Origin: Treponema denticola
Lineage (GTDB): Bacteria; Spirochaetota; Spirochaetia; Treponematales; Treponemataceae
Direction: 5' to 3'
DNA: 64,000 nucleotides
NCBI RefSeq assembly: GCF_024181405.1
Contig: NZ_CP051302.1
Location: 620,001 to 684,000, forward strand
Shown here: positions 58,161-64,000 of the stretch, piece by piece
Layout of the letters: each line of letters opens with the position of its first letter
Position numbering within the stretch: the first letter of the stretch is position 1
The notes under the pieces: generated by a model
Told to the model about the DNA's origin: nothing
Database searches by the model: none
The model's input: only the letters and a program-made list of their open reading frames with translations
Translations under genes and position numbers: made by a program

Positions 58161-59912
58161 ACTTTTATTTTTTCTTTTTTGTATTTTATTGATTTCATGC
58201 AAAAATAAATACAGTACAGATGATTTTATCTTTCATATTATCTCTCCGATAGAAAACAATGTATACTATGATGATTTACCTGTTGTATTGTCTATTAATA
58301 AGGATATTGACTCCGCTTATTGGAAATCCTCTATTAACGGTGATTTAGGTACAGGTTCTCAGATTTCTGTTAACCTTTTACCGGGAAAGCACAAAATAAA
58401 AGTAATAGCTATGGGATATGAAAAAGTAATTTCCATAACCGTATTAGAACGTTTTAATAATGATTTGATGGAGACAAAATTCCGCATTCTTAAAACACCC
58501 TTTGTTTCTGTGTTTAAACATCAAAAGTATAAAGCTTATATTGCTTCATTAAACGGAAGTGCTGAAAATCTTTTTATTAAAAAGAAAAACTTAAATTATT
58601 TTAACTGCAAAGATAAAAATTTGGAAGATGAGGATGGTTTAAAAATATTTAGATGTTATGATAATATTAACTCAGTCTCTCCTATACCGGATGTTCCTAT
58701 TCTTAGATATTTTAAAAATACAATTGAAAATAAAAACGAAAAAAAATTTTATATTGTTAATACTAAAAATCAGATTGCGGAGCCTCATTATATTTCCTTT
58801 AAAAAATATTATAGTTCAGATAATATTGATGTTTGGATTCCAAAAAAAACTTTAACCGATACAGTTTTTTTAGATCTTTGTATCAATGAGGTTGAAAATA
58901 TTATTTTGGATCGAGTTTTAAAAATTTTTGGAAAAGCTGCCGATATTGATAAAAACGGCAAGATAAGTATTATTTTTACTCAAACTATAAATGATGAAAA
59001 AAAAAAGCTTTAGGTTTTTTTAATCCTGCAGATTTCTTTAAAAATAACAAGGATAAAAATTCTGTTTTATATAATCCGTCAAGTAATGAGGCAGATATTA
59101 TATATGCAGCAATTCCTTCTGGAAATCCTTCCGATAATTATTATTATAAAGCCATAGCAGCAACAATCGGACATGAACTTACTCATGCTGTCAGTTTTAC
59201 GGCAAAAACATATTCTCGCATAATCGAAGGAAATTTAGGAGCTGGTCGAATGAATGTATTTCTAGATGAAGGATTAAGTCATTTATCTGAAAATTTAATC
59301 GGATACGGGTTTAGCGGAGGAAATATAAAATTTTTTAATAAATTCTTAAAAGACACGACCGCTTATTCTTTCTGTAAAAATAGTGCAGCCAGTTTAAGCG
59401 ATTCTGCAGGGCAGCGGGGAGCGATGACTCTTTTTTTATCATGGTGTTTTTGGAAAAAAGGTGGAATGGATTGGGATGTCGATAATAAAGTAAACCTAAT
59501 TGATAAAGGTGGTATAAGATTTTTAAAAGAATTAATTAACTCTGAATATACAGGATGGGAAGCAATTGGATATGCTTTTGGTAAACCGACAGACACGCTT
59601 TTTTTAGAAATGCTAGATTCTATTATACAAAGCTGCAATAACAAAGAATCTGTTTCTTATAAAAAGGATCTGCTGACTAATGAAGCTGTTGAATTTTTAC
59701 CTTGTATGGGTGAGATCGATTATAACGGCTTTAAAATTACCATAGCCGAACCTGAACCTAAAATAAAAGAGGGGGATGTTATAAAGTGTTTTTTGCCCTA
59801 CAGTTTTGCTTTTTTAGATGATGGCTTATTTGAAACCGAAAACATATATAATACTCTTACATTTTATAGTGAAAATTTAGAAGATTCTATTTTGTTGTCT
59901 TTAGTAAGATAA
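58147..59912 (+). pseudogene. HExxH metalloprotease lipoprotein (M30-like), frameshifted at an A10 tract
   Basis: Start is TTG 58147, supported by a perfect AGGAGGTG 8 nt upstream; a lipoprotein signal follows (FFLFCILLISC). The frame stops at 59013, just after a run of ten A (58997-59006). With eleven A it continues as KALGFFNPADFFKNN, then ATIGHELTHAVSF with the zinc motif HELTH, and NVFLDEGLSHLSENLIGYGF giving the third ligand Glu, as in gluzincins of the M30 (hyicolysin) kind. The restored product is about 588 residues. The homopolymer makes slippage-based phase switching plausible; inactivation or sequencing error are alternatives. The downstream part alone lacks a signal peptide. Confidence 0.75.
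58997..59006 (+). repeat. A10 homopolymer inside the metalloprotease gene
   Basis: Ten consecutive A at the exact frameshift point; eleven would restore the protease frame. Confidence 0.8.
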
Positions 59913-60016
59913 ACCCGAATATTTTTTTTATCAATATTTTTTTACCCTTTACCTATTAAAATTTATATGTTATTATATATCTTGTGAATTTTATATAAAC
60001 ATTTTTGGAGGAAAAT

Positions 60017-60877
60017 ATGAATAAAAAAGTAATAAAAGATCTGTGCTTTCTTTTTATATTGTATATTCTTGTTTTTTTGATAATTTCTTACACCGGTAAA
60101 TTTCTTTTCAAAAATTTTTATAATTACTATTATACCTTATTCGTTAAATATAATGGAATTTTCGGTAGTTTATTATTTTTACTGTTTATAATCATTTTCT
60201 ATTTATTTTATTCAAAAGATTTAAAGATAATATTTACTTATAAAAAATTAAATTTCTCTGTTATTATAAAAGGGATGATTTATCTGTCATCAATTACGAT
60301 GATATATTATATAATATCCTTTATTTTTGATAATTCTTTTCTTTTTAATTTTTTTAAATATTTTAATGATGTTTTAACGGGTAAAAAAAATATTACTGTA
60401 TATGATATTTTGGTTTTAGAAAAATTGCAAAGACCTCGTTTTGAACCTTTTATGCTTATAAGTACCGTAATCATTGGCCCTATTTTTGAAGAAATATTTT
60501 ATAGAGGACTTCTGTATAATAAATTAAAAGAAATAAGCAATGTATTTATTGCTGTATTTATTTCTTCAATATTTTTTGCTTTTTTACATATACCAGGTTA
60601 TGGATTTAATATAAAAATGTTTTCTCTTGTGCTTGACGGAATTTTATTGACTTATTGTTATGAAAAAACAGATAATATTTATGTTCCTATTCTTGTTCAT
60701 TCAATTAATAATTTTTTTATATTTTTATTTCAGTATGTATATTTTTATTTTTTAATAATTATTTATTTTATAATTTTTATTATGGCTCTCATAATCCTGA
60801 TAATTGATGTTATTAAATATGTAAAGGTGCGAAAAACTTTTAATGAAGTAAAAACCGATACTTTAGCCGAATACTAA
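60017..60877 (+). CDS. CPBP-family intramembrane metalloprotease (CAAX/Abi)
   Basis: A 286-residue protein with about seven membrane helices, very rich in Phe/Ile/Tyr. ATG 60017 follows TTTGGAGG; an upstream in-frame TTG lies inside the ribosome site. The CPBP motifs are present: IFEEIFYRGLLYNKL, SSIFFAFLHIPG and PILVHSINNFFIF, giving the Glu-Glu and His ligands. Members process prenylated or bacteriocin-like peptides or act in immunity to them. Its position after a group of secreted lipoproteins gives no clear substrate. Confidence 0.88.
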   Translation: MNKKVIKDLCFLFILYILVFLIISYTGKFLFKNFYNYYYTLFVKYNGIFGSLLFLLFIIIFYLFYSKDLKIIFTYKKLNFSVIIKGMIYLSSITMIYYIISFIFDNSFLFNFFKYFNDVLTGKKNITVYDILVLEKLQRPRFEPFMLISTVIIGPIFEEIFYRGLLYNKLKEISNVFIAVFISSIFFAFLHIPGYGFNIKMFSLVLDGILLTYCYEKTDNIYVPILVHSINNFFIFLFQYVYFYFLIIIYFIIFIMALIILIIDVIKYVKVRKTFNEVKTDTLAEY

Positions 60878-60920
60878 TTCTTTATTGATAAAATGTAACC
60901 GAATGTTCTCAAAACAATCT

Positions 60921-61496
60921 CTACACCTGAATCCCTAGCTCATCTATATCCAAGCCGGATTTTTGTTCAAAGTATTTTTTTAGTTCGATGTGTTTGTTCC
61001 ATTTGTCTTGGGGATAATAGCCGTGGCGTTTTTTTACATCGCTCATTCTCTCTTCTATTTTTGCAGAGCCTTGAGGGAGAGCAATGCTGTCGCATAGCTG
61101 AATGAGTCTGTCGTAATCGTCATATTCGTATTCGTCGATAAGGTTTTTTATTTTTTTATATGCTTCAGAGCTGACATCGTTTTTGCCGATGTAGGTTTCT
61201 ATTTTTTTTATAGAAAAAGAATGAGTTATACATACTCGGGCAGCCTCATCATAGCCTAATTTCATAAGATACTCATAACCGTCTATTACATGGGCTAGAC
61301 CTGTTATACCTTCCCTCCGTCCTATATCGTGAAGAAGTCCCAAGATGTAGGCCTTGACAGGATCCAAGTCCTTACAGGTTGAGGCAATTTTTTGCGCACA
61401 CTTGGCTGCAACAATGGAGTGTTCTCTCCAAGGGCCGGGATTTTTTAAATAAGCTTCTTCAAGTAATCTTTCTGCTTCTTCTTTAGAAGGTAACAT
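60921..61496 (-). CDS. HD-domain hydrolase
   Basis: A 191-residue HD-superfamily protein. Motifs: WREHSIVAAKCAQKIA, LGLLHDIGRREGITGLAH (His-Asp pair) and ARVCITHSF. It likely is a metal-dependent phosphohydrolase on a nucleotide or small phosphate ester. AAGGAT precedes the ATG. It lies downstream of the PmbA-like gene but is separated by a terminator. Confidence 0.85.
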   Translation of the reverse strand: MLPSKEEAERLLEEAYLKNPGPWREHSIVAAKCAQKIASTCKDLDPVKAYILGLLHDIGRREGITGLAHVIDGYEYLMKLGYDEAARVCITHSFSIKKIETYIGKNDVSSEAYKKIKNLIDEYEYDDYDRLIQLCDSIALPQGSAKIEERMSDVKKRHGYYPQDKWNKHIELKKYFEQKSGLDIDELGIQV

Positions 61497-61514
61497 TTTT
61501 TATCCTTAAAATAA

Positions 61515-61548
61515 AACCGCCTAACCCTTAATAAAGGCTAGGGCGGTT
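61515..61548 (-). terminator. Intrinsic terminator after the PmbA-like gene
   Basis: AACCGCC (61515-61521) pairs with GGCGGTT (61542-61548), extended by further imperfect pairs. On the minus strand TTTTATTTT follows. Confidence 0.8.
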
Positions 61549-61558
61549 TTTTCTCATT

Positions 61559-62866
61559 TTATTTTCCCGAAATTGTAATGCCTGTAGAATGCATCCACGG
61601 AACTATTGCGTTTCCGTAGTCTACTTTTTCTTTTGAAACGGAAATTATATCGCTGAACATCTTTACGATGTTTCCTGCTATCATCGTTTCGGAAAGAGGT
61701 TTTGTAATTTCGCCGTTTTCGATGAGGTAGGAATTTTTTGCAACGCCCGAAAAGTCTCCGTTTGCGGCAGGGTTTCCGCCTGAAAAACGGCCGAGCAAAA
61801 TTCCCTTTTTGACGTTCTTAATCATATCGGCCTTTGCCGTATTTCCGCTTTCGATGATTAAGCCTTCTCCTCCAGAAACACAGCGCGGAAGGCCTGTTTT
61901 TTTAGAACCGTAAAGCCCTAAAACAAAGTCTTTTAAAACGCCCTTTTCGATGAGTGTTTTGTTTTCGGCCTTAAAGCCGTCTCCCGTGTAAAGGCTTTCA
62001 AGTTCAGTGCCCGCCGGCTTTCGGGGAAACGAATGGAGGGTAAATAAATCCGATAGTACTTTTTGGTTTAATTTATCCTTCCAAATAGATGTGCCTGTAA
62101 TGAGGGGCATATCTCCCATAAAAAGCCCCAGCATAGTACCTGCAAAATCTATCATACTCATAGGAGTTATAACTATATCCCCTGTAAAGGAACCTGAAAG
62201 AGGTGAGGTAACCGTTTGACCGCAGTTTTCCCTCATAATCTCATCGAGGTTTCCCCAGTCCTTTAAGGGCTTATCCAAGTTAAGGTGAGCGGCTCCGCTA
62301 TAGTTAAAGCTGCTCGTACCCTTGCCGTCTTTTGCAAAGAACATTGCCGTAAAATTGTATATGCCTGAGCTTTGTGTAAAGCGCACTCCGTTTGAGTTTG
62401 CAAAGTTTTGTTCGCTTCGTGTAAAGTCCAAAACACATTGATTTAATTGTAAGGTAGGGTAGGCCGATTTTGTATAATCCAAAAATTCTTTTAGCCTCTC
62501 ATACATTTTTTCGTTATTGGGTTCCGTATCGCCGTAGGAAAGAGTTTCTCCCTTTTGCATAGGTGAAATATCGTTCCCATCATCCTTTTCGGAAGAACGA
62601 GAAAGAGAAACAGCCTTTGCTGCATTTTCTTTTAATGTCTTTTCGCTTAAATCGTTTCCTGCAATATAGCCCTTTTTGGTTTCTACAAGGGAGGTCATCG
62701 AAACGGAAATATCCGTCGTGCTCCTGTAAAGGCTTAAACGGCCCGCATCAATATTCATTTCGCTTTTTACGCTTTTTGAAACCCTTGCCGTAGCCTTATC
62801 GGCGCCCTCTTTTTTAAGGGCATACAAGATAAATTCCGCATGTTTTATTCCGTCAAATCCGCTCAT
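61559..62866 (-). CDS. PmbA/TldE-like protein
   Basis: A 435-residue member of the PmbA/TldD family, the TldE-type subunit that lacks the catalytic His motif. Features: RVSKSVKSEMNIDAGRLSLY near the N-terminus and GDFSGVAKNSYLIENGEIT near the C-terminus. Together with TldD it forms a heteromeric metalloprotease that degrades unfolded or ribosomally made peptides. The ATG overlaps the TldD stop by one base (TAATG), a tight pair. A clear terminator follows. Confidence 0.88.
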   Translation of the reverse strand: MSGFDGIKHAEFILYALKKEGADKATARVSKSVKSEMNIDAGRLSLYRSTTDISVSMTSLVETKKGYIAGNDLSEKTLKENAAKAVSLSRSSEKDDGNDISPMQKGETLSYGDTEPNNEKMYERLKEFLDYTKSAYPTLQLNQCVLDFTRSEQNFANSNGVRFTQSSGIYNFTAMFFAKDGKGTSSFNYSGAAHLNLDKPLKDWGNLDEIMRENCGQTVTSPLSGSFTGDIVITPMSMIDFAGTMLGLFMGDMPLITGTSIWKDKLNQKVLSDLFTLHSFPRKPAGTELESLYTGDGFKAENKTLIEKGVLKDFVLGLYGSKKTGLPRCVSGGEGLIIESGNTAKADMIKNVKKGILLGRFSGGNPAANGDFSGVAKNSYLIENGEITKPLSETMIAGNIVKMFSDIISVSKEKVDYGNAIVPWMHSTGITISGK

Positions 62867-64000
62867 TATTCCCGTCCTCCTACTCCGATTTTACACTTGA
62901 TTGCGGGGCCGCCCATTCCTACATTGATGAGCTGCTTTTTTCCGCACATGCCGGCATTGCTCCAACTCATATCGTCGCTTACCATTGTTACGGTTTTAAG
63001 CATGTCGAAGGCTACTCCCGCTATAGTGCAGTCCTTTACGGCCCTGCCGATTTTTCCATTTTTAATTTCATAACCGAGCACTACGCCGAACATAAATTCG
63101 CTTGTAGAGTCAGCCTGCCCATTCGATGAGCGTACAAAATAGTAGCCGTCATCAATGCTCGCTATCATGTCCTTTAGCTTATCCTTTCCGGGGAGAATTG
63201 CGGTGTTCCGCATACGCACCAAAGGCTCATCCGAAAACTCATTTGCACGGGCGTTCCCTGTAGGGTCTACCTTGAAGATGGCTGCCGACTGTTTGTTATG
63301 CATATAGGATCGTAAGATTCCGTCCTTTATTATAACGGCATCCTTTGCAGCAACTCCCTCATCGTCTATCCAGATAGGAACGGGGCATATTTTGCCCTTA
63401 CACTCGTAGGCAAAGTCTACGAGTGTAACCAATGGAGTCGCAACTTCCTTATTCATAAAGTCTGCCGCAATGGAACCGGACATTACGAAGTCCGATTCTG
63501 TGGTATGTCCTATTGCTTCATGGGCAAGAATACCTGCAAGGTCGGGGCCGAGTACAACATCGTGAATACCGGGCTTGGCATAGACTCCGGCCGCCTTTTG
63601 TTTTAGGTTTTCAACCATTTCGTCTATTTTAGAATAGTAAAGATTAGGCTTATCGAAGAGGTTTTTAAATTGACCGTAGCCTCCGAATACATCGTAGAGG
63701 CCTATGGGCTGGCCTTCCGAAAGGAGCTTAAAGCTCATCATTAAATTTGCCCTTGAAATATAGGTGTGGGCATCGGCCTTATCCGAGGTAATAAGATGCC
63801 TTTCGGTTCCGTTGGCCGAGATGTTAAAAATTCTTGATTGAAGTTCGGGATATTTTTTTGCCGTGTAGTTTTCAAGGTCTTTGATAAAGTCTATAGCTTC
63901 CTTTTGATCGGCATCCTTGGAAGGATCGTATTTTCCGTAGGTGCCTTGCCCCGTAAAGGCCGGAAGCTCAGCTTGACCGCTTCCCGTTTTTTTGGCTAAA
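62866..64000 (-). CDS. tldD: TldD-like metalloprotease, 5' end outside the window
   Basis: At least 377 residues; the frame stays open to the window edge at 64000, so the N-terminus is missing. The metal motif HEAIGHTTESDF (HExxxH) and the later MHNKQSAAIFKVDPTGNARA region identify TldD. It is the catalytic partner of the PmbA-like protein encoded next. The ATG at 63741 is internal, since upstream in-frame codons (AHTYISRANL and others) fit the family. Confidence 0.9.
   Translation of the reverse strand, partial: LAKKTGSGQAELPAFTGQGTYGKYDPSKDADQKEAIDFIKDLENYTAKKYPELQSRIFNISANGTERHLITSDKADAHTYISRANLMMSFKLLSEGQPIGLYDVFGGYGQFKNLFDKPNLYYSKIDEMVENLKQKAAGVYAKPGIHDVVLGPDLAGILAHEAIGHTTESDFVMSGSIAADFMNKEVATPLVTLVDFAYECKGKICPVPIWIDDEGVAAKDAVIIKDGILRSYMHNKQSAAIFKVDPTGNARANEFSDEPLVRMRNTAILPGKDKLKDMIASIDDGYYFVRSSNGQADSTSEFMFGVVLGYEIKNGKIGRAVKDCTIAGVAFDMLKTVTMVSDDMSWSNAGMCGKKQLINVGMGGPAIKCKIGVGGRE

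Noticed and set aside
59250..59912. Independent gene starting at ATG 59250
   Set aside because: It starts within the zinc-site region of the metalloprotease and has no ribosome site; it is the tail of the frameshifted gene.
1..64000. tRNA, rRNA or tmRNA genes
   Set aside because: I saw no cloverleaf-like GC-rich segment with GTTCRA motifs or rRNA signatures in the intergenic regions.

Overview
The window looks like a chromosome segment of a host-associated spirochaete, most probably Treponema denticola or a close oral relative. The pointers are moderate-to-low GC, a LicC-LicA choline fusion (licCA) beside a BCCT transporter, a GrdX homologue with an AGCS amino-acid symporter, a second-type FliG outside a flagellar operon, a BatB/TPR/BatD set, a monomeric [FeFe] hydrogenase and many spirochaete-style lipoproteins. 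The species call is an inference from gene content. I saw no rRNA, tRNA, insertion sequence or CRISPR array.

Layout. 0-6 kb: end of a Bat (vWA/TPR/BatD) operon, an Smr protein, an HD-GYP protein and hypotheticals. 6-12 kb: grdX, an AGCS symporter, licCA, a BCCT transporter and a zinc-dependent phospholipase C-like protein. 12-24 kb: ispG, purM, purD and purL, a frameshifted DpnI homologue, an [FeFe] hydrogenase and a few envelope proteins. 24.6-42.5 kb: an 18-kb, all-plus-strand, A+T-rich defence-type supercluster. 42.5-53.7 kb: AlkD-like protein, a solute-binding lipoprotein with a chemoreceptor, FliG paralogue, three tiny genes, TPR protein, Mfd and a membrane LuxR-type regulator. 53.8-60.9 kb: secreted and lipoprotein genes, three of them interrupted, then a CPBP protease. 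61-64 kb: HD hydrolase and a PmbA/TldD pair cut by the window edge.

The most interesting part is 24664-42474. In order it encodes a small CARF-like sensor, a sigma-70-like HTH protein, two vWA proteins, a PP2C phosphatase, a kinase with a zinc ribbon (vWA, PP2C and kinase form a TerY-P triad), a UPF1-like SF1 helicase, a HEPN ribonuclease-like protein with one intact and one decayed motif, a long coiled-coil McrB-like GTPase, a large protein with an Hsp70/actin-like signature and no visible McrC nuclease, and a CARF-RelE-coiled-coil protein. This closely matches the published CoCoNuT concept (coiled-coil McrB systems predicted to target RNA, with TerY-P and CARF accessories). The dedicated sigma-like factor, a TGTYAACTYT element repeated 65-74 nt before three sub-blocks, and the terminal CARF-RelE effector look like a locus-specific arrangement. 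A plausible model is that cyclic-nucleotide or RNA-end signals reach the two CARF proteins, phosphorylation tunes the complex, the GTPase/coiled-coil scaffold and helicase recognise RNA, and HEPN and RelE RNases deliver host-RNA damage.

Two genome-wide themes recur. Several genes have a sigma-70 promoter whose -10 box lies only 5-8 nt before the start codon (candidate leaderless mRNAs). Four genes carry single-base or single-codon interruptions (DpnI homologue, lipoprotein with in-frame TGA, beta-propeller-like lipoprotein, HExxH metalloprotease at an A10 tract), which could be real decay, phase variation or sequencing error.
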